Of a stretch of DNA of 64,000 nucleotides, positions 54,909 through 62,541 are shown piece by piece. The first letter of the stretch is position 1, and every line of letters begins with the position of its first letter. The notes below the pieces were generated by a model. The model saw only the letters and a list, made by a program, of their open reading frames with translations. It searched no databases and had not been told where the DNA came from. The stretch is from Orbus sasakiae (lineage in GTDB: Bacteria > Pseudomonadota > Gammaproteobacteria > Enterobacterales > Orbaceae), in contig NZ_BAABHY010000006.1 in NCBI RefSeq assembly GCF_039542345.1, forward strand, positions 1-64,000, given 5' to 3'. A program made the position numbers and the translations under genes.

Positions 54909-54930
54909 GTTCGATTCCACATCCGAGCAC
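54909..54930. repeat. Degenerate tRNA-Phe 3'-end att copy
   Basis: GTTCGATTCCACATCCGAGCAC matches the tRNA 3' end with three substitutions in 22 bases. It could be the right border of the third element (44735-54930) or the end of a related tRNA fragment. Confidence 0.5.
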
Positions 54931-55031
54931 ATTCCATACACCATCATACCCATCTCCCTTCATTAAATAAGTCAAAAAAATAAAATCGCTTGATATAAAC
55001 AAAAGGCCAATTAAGCTTAAAAGTAAATTAA

Positions 55032-55118
55032 ATGACGCAGATAGATTTTGATCGTTTTGAGCCGTATAATTGCACGAAAAATGGTAAACGATACCATGTT
55101 GATGTGTGGTTAATTTAA
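55032..55118 (+). pseudogene. Small ORF or fragment, unknown
   Basis: A 28-codon frame reads MTQIDFDRFEPYNCTKNGKRYHVDVWLI. There is no good ribosome site. It looks like the N-terminus of a lost gene rather than a working small protein. Confidence 0.3.
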
Positions 55119-55146
55119 AACGTTATAATTAATAATAAAAGGAATC

Positions 55147-55977
55147 ATGATGGGATTTTTTAATTCGCTTGCTTACGATATGATGGATAACGACAAACTC
55201 CATTATAAAGAAAATGTCGTCCTAACTCACCAAACCAAATGGTTAGTCGCGCTCAGTTCAATACTGTCATCATTTAATGGTGATTACGTCAATGCCTTAG
55301 AAACTGGAAAAAGTGATGGACATCTTACTGATTCACTACCGAGTATTTGGGGAATTGCCGATCGTGACAGTTTTATCGAACAAGCAACTTGGTTAACCCA
55401 AGAAGGGCAACGCAGTAAGTATCAGCCAAATTTAGAGCTCGTTAAATTACTGAATGAGTCTACTTTTGAAAAACCATTACCGATCATCGGTAAGCTCTTC
55501 TACACCATGAATATGGATGAACTGTTATTTACGTTTACCAATATCAAATTGTTCTTTACCCAAAAACCAAAACTTGATCAGTTGTCTGACGCGCTAGGGC
55601 TTAAACGTAAAACCAATAAAATTAATATGCTGTTACCGATTTATCAGGAATGGCTAGCAACAATACGCCGTAAAAAATTAGGTAATGTTAGCGCAATAGA
55701 CAGTTTATTAGCCTGGGATGCCGTTCGCTTAGTTAATATCTGCCGTTGGTCATTGCAACTGGGCTATATTCGTGAAATTGAGTTTGTTGAGTATGCAAAT
55801 CAATTAACCGAGGACGTTAAAAAGATGTACCAATCTTGGGATGAAGTCATCGTGGCTTATGCCATTGCTGGCTTTATTTGGAATAGTGATGAGGGTCGTG
55901 TGAAGAACATGGTTAGGACATTAAACATGCTTAAAAAAGATCCGCAGTCACTCATTAATCAAGTACCATTTAAATAA
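55147..55977 (+). CDS. DUF1266 protein
   Basis: The 276-aa protein has the DUF1266 core: SLPSIWGIADRDSFIEQATWLTQEGQR in the N-terminal half and LLAWDAVRLVNICRWSLQLGYIREIEFVEYANQLTEDVKKMYQSWDEVIVAYAIAGFIWN. Members are cytosolic, unknown in function, and found near polymorphic toxins and stress genes. An AAAGGA precedes the start. Confidence 0.8.
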   Translation: MMGFFNSLAYDMMDNDKLHYKENVVLTHQTKWLVALSSILSSFNGDYVNALETGKSDGHLTDSLPSIWGIADRDSFIEQATWLTQEGQRSKYQPNLELVKLLNESTFEKPLPIIGKLFYTMNMDELLFTFTNIKLFFTQKPKLDQLSDALGLKRKTNKINMLLPIYQEWLATIRRKKLGNVSAIDSLLAWDAVRLVNICRWSLQLGYIREIEFVEYANQLTEDVKKMYQSWDEVIVAYAIAGFIWNSDEGRVKNMVRTLNMLKKDPQSLINQVPFK

Positions 55978-56040
55978 CGTGTTGTACGTGTCGCATTTTT
56001 CGATATCATTAAATTGATGAAGTCTATTTAAATCTTAAAA

Positions 56041-56292
56041 GGAGTTATTGATGGTCAACCTTGGCAGATTGATATGCAAAAACAGCAGATCATTTTTGGT
56101 GATGATTTGTTTTTTCAATCCAAATATTGGGAACGTTTTCCGATGCTTCAAAAACTTAGCTTTGGGCTTAGGCAAGTGTTAACACACTATTTGCATGCTA
56201 AAGATTAGCACGTGACTTTTAATGACGGTTCGAAGCGAATCGCAGTAAAAGAAAAACATCAAATCACTGCTGAATCTGATCATTTATCGTAA
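56041..56292 (+). pseudogene. Gene remnant with in-frame amber stop
   Basis: One frame reads GVIDGQPWQIDMQKQQIIFGD then KYWERFPMLQKLSFGLRQVLTHYLHAKD, TAG at 56206-56208, then HVTFNDGSKRIAVKEKHQITAESDHLS and TAA. AAAGGAG lies at the start but no in-frame ATG does. The most likely reading is a short gene with a nonsense mutation and a frameshift near its start. No family is recognised. Confidence 0.6.
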
Positions 56293-56365
56293 TGAGTTAA
56301 ACTCAATGGCTAGAGCACGTTACTCGTGCTAATTCAAAGTAAAATAGACAATATACGGTGATTAA

Positions 56366-57187
56366 ATGGATAAAAAAGCAAAAAAGATTCTGTTTCAAAC
56401 CTATTGGAAAAATGGCTGGAAAGACGAAAAAGAGGTAAAAACAGAGCCTAGCGACTTCGCGTATGCGAAAGAAAAAGGATTAATGTTTGATCCCATTACC
56501 ATATCACACGATAATTGTGTCAATAAAATCATAAACATCGTCGCCACAATGACACTTGAACACGTTGCCAAGGCCTTTTTGAGCAGCTTATCAACGCGAC
56601 GACTTGATTGGCGCTCTGGTATTGCGTCATACTTTATCGCCAAATTAATGACAGCGCATCAATATACGCCAGTAGTGTCTGGTCAATCTTATCAAGATGG
56701 CCAAATTAGCCATTCATCCTATACGTGTCAGGTCTGCCGTGATCTCAAATATGGCATAATAGGTAATGAAAACTACGCCAAAGCAGATTTAAATATCTTA
56801 AACTTTGAACGAATCAAGTGGGGGGGAGTGCGTCATGGTGATTTACTTTATACCTACTTTGATCTCATGCAATTCACTAAACAGGCAATCTCTGAACCGA
56901 CTAAAGATGATAGAGCTATTTTAAAAGGGATATTAGCCATTATTGCATCATGTCAGCGAGATGATTATCCGGGTTCACTGAGTGATAAACTGACGGATGT
57001 GCCTAACTTTAAATCCAATCAGAATGAACGTAACACCGTTATTGAGATTTTGGCTTGTGTGGGGATTTTACAACCCGCTTCCTATGAGCGCTCAACAAGG
57101 GGAAAACACGATTGGGTATATGCCACTTATTGGCGTGGTCAGGATAAATACAATCAACAAATGGTGAAGCAATTATTTGGTCTTTAA
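56366..57187 (+). CDS. Uncharacterised protein with CxxC motif
   Basis: The 273-aa protein has a CQVC motif near the centre (SSYTCQVCRDLKYGI), WGGVRHGDLLYTYFDL and a helical second half. There is no signal peptide or membrane helix. I do not recognise the family. It converges with rtcR, 20 nt apart, and lies next to the DUF1266 gene. A metal-binding or nucleic-acid role is possible but unsupported. Confidence 0.7.
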   Translation: MDKKAKKILFQTYWKNGWKDEKEVKTEPSDFAYAKEKGLMFDPITISHDNCVNKIINIVATMTLEHVAKAFLSSLSTRRLDWRSGIASYFIAKLMTAHQYTPVVSGQSYQDGQISHSSYTCQVCRDLKYGIIGNENYAKADLNILNFERIKWGGVRHGDLLYTYFDLMQFTKQAISEPTKDDRAILKGILAIIASCQRDDYPGSLSDKLTDVPNFKSNQNERNTVIEILACVGILQPASYERSTRGKHDWVYATYWRGQDKYNQQMVKQLFGL

Positions 57188-57207
57188 TTCATGATCTCTA
57201 ATTTGGT

Positions 57208-58821
57208 CTAGGGGCTGTTAATCTCATCCCAACTCAGCCCAAACTTCGCCAAATACTTTTTGAGCCTGTCGGCATCATTGCTCTTTTGTTTTTTGGTTCT
57301 TGATACCGCAAACAGTTGCCTACCTGCTTCGGATAATGTCGAATTTTTTTTGCACACCTCAATCACTTTTTCCAGCTGATAGCGATCAAATTCATCGATT
57401 TCGAGTGGGATTAATGCATTATGTTGCCTATTTTGATGCCAATTAGCTTTAAGGCGTTTAATCTCTTGTTGAACTTGCTCAACCGTAATATTCCCTTGTG
57501 GTGCCAGCGTTGCCATACGGGTAATGGATGCGGTGAGTTCACGAAAGTTGCCTTGCCATAATGCTTCATGTGAGGTGGCGAACTGCAAATAGGCACTGCG
57601 CGACTCGCGATTAAAACGCGGCATTAAGCCATATTCTTTAGCATAACGCGCCAGTTCATAATCGATATTGGGTTCGATATCCTCTTTTCGTTCAGCTAAT
57701 CCTGGCAAGGTATAATTCCACAGATTAATACGGGCATACAGATCCTCACGAAACTCGCCTTGGCTGATTGCCTGTTTAAGGTCTTTATTGGTACCGGCAA
57801 TTAGCTGAAAATCACTCTGTATGGGTTTATCACTGCCGAATGGATAAAATTGCTTTTCTTCAATCGCTTTTAATAGCATTGCTTGTTCATCTAGCCCAAG
57901 CTCTCCGATCTCATCTAAAAACAGTAACCCACCATCGGCACTTTTTAACAAGCCAGTTCGCGCCAGATTGGCACCGGTAAACGCGCCTTTCACATGACCA
58001 AATAAGGTCGACATTGCACTATCGCCACGTAAGGTGGCGCAGTTAATCTCAACAAATTGACCGCTGATTTGATGGTTACTTTGTTTAAGTAAATAGATCT
58101 GTTTCGCTAAAAATGATTTCCCCGCGCCAGTTGGCCCACATAATAACATCGGCGCATAAGAACGGCTGGCCACTTGCTCGATTTCAGCAATTAACTGGTT
58201 AAACTGTTTATTACGTGTGGCAATGCCCGATTTTAACAGTTCGGTAGCTTCACTGGCATACTGCTGAAAACGGGTGAGAATTTGATCATAGCGATTAAGA
58301 TTCAAATCAATGGTGCTGGCTTTTCCTCGAGGACTATTGGCAATCAGTTCCGCTTCATTATGATAAACTTTTTCTTCAACGTCATTTGATTTTACTGGCG
58401 GTGACGTTTGCAATAACTTAGCGGGGTAGTAACGTGATTCTGCTAATAAAAACCAACAAATTTGCGCCACATGGGTTCCGGTTGTGATATGCAAATAGTA
58501 ATCTTCTTTATCTGGATCAAAAGAATAGCGTTTAGCAATATCAAATAAACACGTATAAACCTGCTCAAAATCCCATGGATCAGCAATATTGATGGCAATG
58601 GGGTTAACGTCGGTATTGGGGGATAGAATTTTGATATCATTAACAATATCACAAAGTAGCTGCTCATCATTTGCAAAATAAAGCAATTCTAAACGAGCAA
58701 TCGCTAAATCAGCTTGTCGGCATAAATCAAGGGTTGGCCGCCAACGCGCCCAGCGTTTTTTACCTCTACCTCGGTTATCCAACACATTACCTAAAAAACC
58801 AAATACCACGTTATTTTTCAT
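57208..58821 (-). CDS. rtcR: RtcR, sigma-54-dependent regulator of RNA repair
   Basis: The 537-aa protein has an N-terminal RtcR/CARF-like sensing domain (VVFGFLGNVLDNRGRGKKRWARWRPTLDLC, about 1-185), an AAA+ domain (Walker A GPTGAGKSFLA, GAFTGA loop as GAFTGAN, Walker B GGLLFLDEIGEL), and a C-terminal helix-turn-helix (LSEAGRQLFAVSR). It senses damaged RNA or cyclic phosphate ligands and activates the rtc operon. I chose MKNNVVFGF at 58821 by family alignment; the frame is open to 58878. Confidence 0.93.
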   Translation of the reverse strand: MKNNVVFGFLGNVLDNRGRGKKRWARWRPTLDLCRQADLAIARLELLYFANDEQLLCDIVNDIKILSPNTDVNPIAINIADPWDFEQVYTCLFDIAKRYSFDPDKEDYYLHITTGTHVAQICWFLLAESRYYPAKLLQTSPPVKSNDVEEKVYHNEAELIANSPRGKASTIDLNLNRYDQILTRFQQYASEATELLKSGIATRNKQFNQLIAEIEQVASRSYAPMLLCGPTGAGKSFLAKQIYLLKQSNHQISGQFVEINCATLRGDSAMSTLFGHVKGAFTGANLARTGLLKSADGGLLFLDEIGELGLDEQAMLLKAIEEKQFYPFGSDKPIQSDFQLIAGTNKDLKQAISQGEFREDLYARINLWNYTLPGLAERKEDIEPNIDYELARYAKEYGLMPRFNRESRSAYLQFATSHEALWQGNFRELTASITRMATLAPQGNITVEQVQQEIKRLKANWHQNRQHNALIPLEIDEFDRYQLEKVIEVCKKNSTLSEAGRQLFAVSRTKKQKSNDADRLKKYLAKFGLSWDEINSP

Positions 58822-58973
58822 GATTAAGTTTATAATATTATATAAATGATTTGATAAAATTATAAAATTTATGGCCATTAAAATCTATTTATATTTCCTG
58901 TGCATAAATGATATTGATTTTTTATATTTATAAATCAATGAACTAAAAAATATTTTTATTCCTTTCTATTTTT

Positions 58974-58989
58974 TGGCACGCTTTTCGCA
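58974..58989 (+). promoter_or_regulatory. Sigma-54 promoter of the rtc operon
   Basis: TGGCACG-N4-TCGCA matches the -24/-12 consensus TGGCACG-N4-TTGCA with one mismatch. It faces the slipin-rtcB genes and is divergent from rtcR, as expected for an RtcR target. Confidence 0.85.
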
Positions 58990-59121
58990 ATATCAAATAT
59001 ACCTAAGCAAGCAAATGCTGTTTTTTATAGCAGCAAGGTACATCGCGAATCCTTTACGGGTTTATCTACGGGATAAAAGGACGGAAGATTATCAACATGT
59101 ATTCCTTATTGTGTGATTAGG

Positions 59122-59251
59122 TGACTGTGTAAAAGTCTATTTTGAATAGTTCATCTGGTAGAACAATCGACTCAGGATCGATATGTAGTGGGTTCGAATC
59201 CTACTTCAAAAACCGTAAAACAAAAGTAGAAAAAACAAACAAACACAGTCA
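59122..59251 (+). ncRNA. tRNA-like RNA enclosed in an inverted repeat
   Basis: TGACTGTGT (59122-59130) and ACACAGTCA (59243-59251) form a perfect 9-bp stem around the tRNA-like domain. The unit lies in the 5' leader of the rtc transcript. The plan, tRNA-like module plus a terminal stem, recalls bacterial Y RNAs (YrlA) in some rtc operons. No Ro60 gene is visible up to the window end. Confidence 0.6.
59140..59212 (+). tRNA. Non-canonical tRNA-like gene (loop reads CAG)
   Basis: A complete cloverleaf can be drawn: acceptor 59140-59146/59205-59211 (7 bp, U1-A72), D-arm GTTC/GAAC with an ATCTGGTA loop, anticodon stem ATCGA/TCGAT with loop CTCAGGA, a 5-nt variable loop and a T-arm with TTCGAAT. 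CAG would be Leu, yet leucine tRNAs have long variable arms. There is no encoded CCA (ACCG follows). It is likely a tRNA mimic rather than a decoding tRNA. Confidence 0.75.
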
Positions 59252-59264
59252 GTGATCGACGTTA

Positions 59265-59301
59265 GATAAGCTCAGTGACAAAGCACCGTACCAAGCTTAT
59301 C
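59265..59301 (+). ncRNA. Hairpin in the rtc leader after the tRNA-like gene
   Basis: GATAAGCT (59265-59272) pairs perfectly with AGCTTATC (59294-59301), loop 21 nt. AGTCAGTGA before it can also pair with TCACT...GACT (59330-59340), an alternative to the outer stem. The leader from 58990 to 59501 has no protein frame of note. Confidence 0.55.
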
Positions 59302-59501
59302 CGCAAAAACAACCGGTTAACTTGTCAGGTCACTACGACTTTCAAGGTAAACAAACTGGATAATAGGCAGAATATTAAATACCAATAAGTGACGCTCTAT
59401 TTTTCTTATTGCTTTTAACCTTCACCCTACTATTTCGTTACTTAACCCGTTTCTATTGTGCAAAACGCGGTTGCTGATTGTGCTAACAAGGAAAAGTAAA
59501 A

Positions 59502-61082
59502 ATGATAAAAACCATTAAAGTTAAAAAACATGAAATCGCGATGTTATATAAAAACAATGAAATTGAAAAAGTACTAACCGCGGGTGTACACCGAATTTTT
59601 GACCCATTAAATACCATTGGTTACCAGTTGATTAATTTAGCGGAGACAAAAATCGCTGCCAACATGGCAGAGCAGTTAATCAACTTCTATCCGCAAATTA
59701 TTAACCAACACTGTTATTTAGTGGATGTGGCAGACAACGAAATTGCCTTACGTTATGAAGAGCAAAAATTGGTGGAAGTGATTTTACCGGCAACCAAATC
59801 ATTATATTGGAAAAGCTACAAAGCACATGCGATTAAAAAAGTAGTATTACAACACGGTTATGCACTGCCAACCGATATCGCACAAGCATTGATTGAAGCT
59901 AAAAATAGCAATAACGCCATTGTGAATATCGAAAAATTAGTGCTACATCACTTTATTCATGAACAAATTGGGACTTTATTTGTTGATAACCAGCTAATAC
60001 AGATTATTGCGCCAGAATCGATCGTCGGTTATTGCCAATTTAAACATATGATTGTACTGGGTAAATTTAACTTACGCGACAACCGCATTGATGACCGTAT
60101 CGCTGATACCATCGAACAACGTACGCCGCAGCAGTTAGCACAGTTTTGTTTACAGATGGAAGTCGGTGCAAATCAGGCTGGTTTGCGTTATGAAAATGAC
60201 CTATTGGTAGAAATTTTATCACCGGGTACCAAGCGCCTTTACTGGAAAAATAGCCATAAACAGCATATGGTAACCGTGGATTTACACCAAGGCTATACCT
60301 TAAGTGATGAAATGGTACAGCAATTACTGCAACCAAAATTACGCCAAAAAGAAGTGCTCGGTGATAACAGCGTATTAATTGCTCAAGTGCCGGCTTATCA
60401 TGTCGGGGTATTAAAAGTGAACGGTAAAATTGAGCAGTTATTAACGGCTGGCATTACCGCTTATTGGCGTTTTAACCGTGAAATCTCGGTGGATATGGTG
60501 GATACTCGCCTGCAAGCATTAGATGTGGCTGGGCAAGAGATTTTAACCAAAGATAAAGTCAATTTGCGGGTAAACTTAGTAGCTAATTGGCACTATACTG
60601 ACGTATTAACCGCGTTTGAAAAAACAGCACAGCCAGTTGATTTGTTGTATCGTGAATTACAATTTGGCTTACGTGAAGCGATTGGTACTCGTTCATTAGA
60701 TGAATTATTAGAAAATAAAAACATCATCGATGACGTGGTGACCCAACACATCAAAGCGCGTTTACACGGCTTTGGTTTACAAACCGTCTCACTGGGGGTA
60801 AAAGATATTATCTTACCGGGCGATATGAAGGCGATTTTATCGCAAGTGGTTGAAGCGGAAAAAGCGGCGCAAGCCAATGTGATCCGCCGCCGAGAAGAAA
60901 CCTCGGCAACCCGTTCATTATTGAACACCGCAAAAGTGATGGAAAACAACCCAGTTGCTTTGCGGTTAAAAGAGATGGAAACGTTGGAACGTATTGCCGA
61001 ACGTATCGATAAAATCTCGGTAGTAGGCGGGCTTGACCAAGTGTTACATGGCTTGGTGAATATCCAACCTAAAAACGCGTGA
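59502..61082 (+). CDS. Slipin-family SPFH protein with repeated N-terminal units
   Basis: The 526-aa protein has a C-terminal SPFH/band-7 domain (about 310-500: DVAGQEILTKDKVNLRVNLVANWHYTDV and REAIGTRSLDELLENKNIIDD). Its N-terminal 310 residues hold repeats of one element: AMLYKNNEIEKVLTAGVHRIF (13-33), ALRYEEQKLVEVILPATKSLYW (82-103), GLRYENDLLVEILSPGTKRLYW (about 229-250) and GVLKVNGKIEQLLTAGITAYW (about 310-330). There is no N-terminal membrane helix. It is co-transcribed with rtcB, a known pairing, and its role in RNA repair is unknown. Confidence 0.85.
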   Translation: MIKTIKVKKHEIAMLYKNNEIEKVLTAGVHRIFDPLNTIGYQLINLAETKIAANMAEQLINFYPQIINQHCYLVDVADNEIALRYEEQKLVEVILPATKSLYWKSYKAHAIKKVVLQHGYALPTDIAQALIEAKNSNNAIVNIEKLVLHHFIHEQIGTLFVDNQLIQIIAPESIVGYCQFKHMIVLGKFNLRDNRIDDRIADTIEQRTPQQLAQFCLQMEVGANQAGLRYENDLLVEILSPGTKRLYWKNSHKQHMVTVDLHQGYTLSDEMVQQLLQPKLRQKEVLGDNSVLIAQVPAYHVGVLKVNGKIEQLLTAGITAYWRFNREISVDMVDTRLQALDVAGQEILTKDKVNLRVNLVANWHYTDVLTAFEKTAQPVDLLYRELQFGLREAIGTRSLDELLENKNIIDDVVTQHIKARLHGFGLQTVSLGVKDIILPGDMKAILSQVVEAEKAAQANVIRRREETSATRSLLNTAKVMENNPVALRLKEMETLERIAERIDKISVVGGLDQVLHGLVNIQPKNA

Positions 61083-61139
61083 TAAAAAGAAAATATTAAG
61101 CCGCCATGTACAATCGCATGGCGGTGTAAGGAATAAAAA

Positions 61140-62360
61140 ATGACACAATATAATCTATTACAAGCAGAAAACGCCAAACCCATCAAAATGTGGACGAAGG
61201 GCGTGCCGGTTGAACCCGAGGCTAAAGAACAGCTAACGAAAACGGCTAAGTTACCGTTTATTTTTAAACATATCGCGGTGATGCCCGATGTGCATGTGGG
61301 CAAAGGCTCAACCATTGGCAGTGTCATTCCAACTATGGGGGCAATTATTCCTGCCGCGGTTGGGGTGGATATAGGCTGCGGTATGATAGCGGTACAAACC
61401 TCGCTGATGGCGGCGGATTTACCGGATAATTTATTGCCATTACGTACCGAGATTGAAAAAGCGGTGCCACATGGACTTACCCCAAAACACCGTGGACGGG
61501 ATTATGGTAGCTGGCATGACGCCCCAGCGATTGTCGAACAGTACTGGCAACAGTTAGTCCCCGGCTTTGATAAGCTGACGGAAAAATACCCACGCTTTTT
61601 AAAAACCAATCACTACCGTCATTTAGGCACATTAGGTACTGGCAACCATTTTATCGAAATCTGTTTAGATGAGGCAGATCGTGTTTGGATTATGTTGCAC
61701 AGTGGTTCACGCGGCGTGGGTAATGCCATTGGCAGTTTTTTTATTGAAATGGCTAAAAAAGACATGGAAGTGCATATCCAAAACTTACCGGACAAAGATT
61801 TAGCCTATTTGGAAGAGGGCACCGAGCACTTTCACGATTATGTTGAGGCGGTGCATTGGGCGCAAGAATTTGCCCGGCTAAACCGAGAAGCGATGATGCA
61901 TAATGTGATTTTGGCAATGCGCAAAATTATCACTAAACCGTTTACCACGCACATGTCAGCGGTGAATTGCCACCACAACTATGTACAAAAAGAGCAGCAC
62001 TTTGGCGAAGACATTTTTGTCACCCGCAAAGGGGCGGTATCGGCACGCAAAGGCGAACTCGGCATTATTCCCGGTTCAATGGGAGCAAAAAGCTATATTG
62101 TGCGGGGTTTAGGTAATGAAGACAGCTTTTGCTCCTGTTCGCACGGTGCCGGCCGCGTAATGAGCCGAACGGCGGCCAAAAAGCAATTTACCATTGAGGA
62201 TCAAATCAAGGCCACGGCCCATGTTGAATGCCGTAAAGATGCCAATGTGATCGATGAAATCCCAATGGCATATAAAGACATTGATGCCGTGATGACCGCG
62301 CAAAATGAACTTGTCGAAATTGTGCATCAATTACGACAAGTGGTGTGTGTGAAGGGATGA
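61140..62360 (+). CDS. rtcB: RtcB RNA-splicing ligase
   Basis: The 406-aa enzyme seals 2',3'-cyclic phosphate (or 3'-phosphate) to 5'-OH RNA ends with GTP and Mn2+. Metal ligands are seen in GVDIGCGM, GTLGTGNHF and HSGSRGVGN, and the GMP-accepting His in CSCSHGAGRVMSR. The length is that of E. coli RtcB. It starts 57 nt after the slipin stop, with AAGGA upstream. No rtcA is visible in this window. Confidence 0.97.
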   Translation: MTQYNLLQAENAKPIKMWTKGVPVEPEAKEQLTKTAKLPFIFKHIAVMPDVHVGKGSTIGSVIPTMGAIIPAAVGVDIGCGMIAVQTSLMAADLPDNLLPLRTEIEKAVPHGLTPKHRGRDYGSWHDAPAIVEQYWQQLVPGFDKLTEKYPRFLKTNHYRHLGTLGTGNHFIEICLDEADRVWIMLHSGSRGVGNAIGSFFIEMAKKDMEVHIQNLPDKDLAYLEEGTEHFHDYVEAVHWAQEFARLNREAMMHNVILAMRKIITKPFTTHMSAVNCHHNYVQKEQHFGEDIFVTRKGAVSARKGELGIIPGSMGAKSYIVRGLGNEDSFCSCSHGAGRVMSRTAAKKQFTIEDQIKATAHVECRKDANVIDEIPMAYKDIDAVMTAQNELVEIVHQLRQVVCVKG

Positions 62361-62403
62361 AAAACATATCGAGGGGCCCCTCGCTATTAATGAAGATGGA
62401 AAT

Positions 62404-62499
62404 ATGATAAATCTTATATGGTATGCAACACGTTGGTGTGATTTAGTTATCGCATATCAAAATGACTATTACTTATTACATTTTGATTTAGATGACTAA
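62404..62499 (+). pseudogene. Short coding remnant after rtcB
   Basis: A 31-codon frame (MINLIWYATRWCDLVIAYQN...DLDD) is extended upstream in the same frame by GPLAINEDGN without a start. It looks like a gene end. A ggggcccc palindrome sits at 62374-62381. It may also be a small protein; no ribosome site is clear. Confidence 0.35.
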
Positions 62500-62541
62500 C
62501 GATTACCATAGAATATAAAAATAATAATTAAAGGAAAACAG

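Noticed and set aside
56051..56185. ATG frame with AAAGGAG upstream (MVNLGRLICKN...)
   Set aside because: Cys/Phe-rich and poorly composed; the overlapping frame with the amber codon has better coding character. The ribosome site probably belonged to the original gene before a frameshift.
59140..59212. Reading the element as a normal tRNA-Leu(CAG)
   Set aside because: Leucine tRNAs need a long variable arm and normally G1-C72; this one has a 5-nt variable loop, U1-A72 and no CCA.
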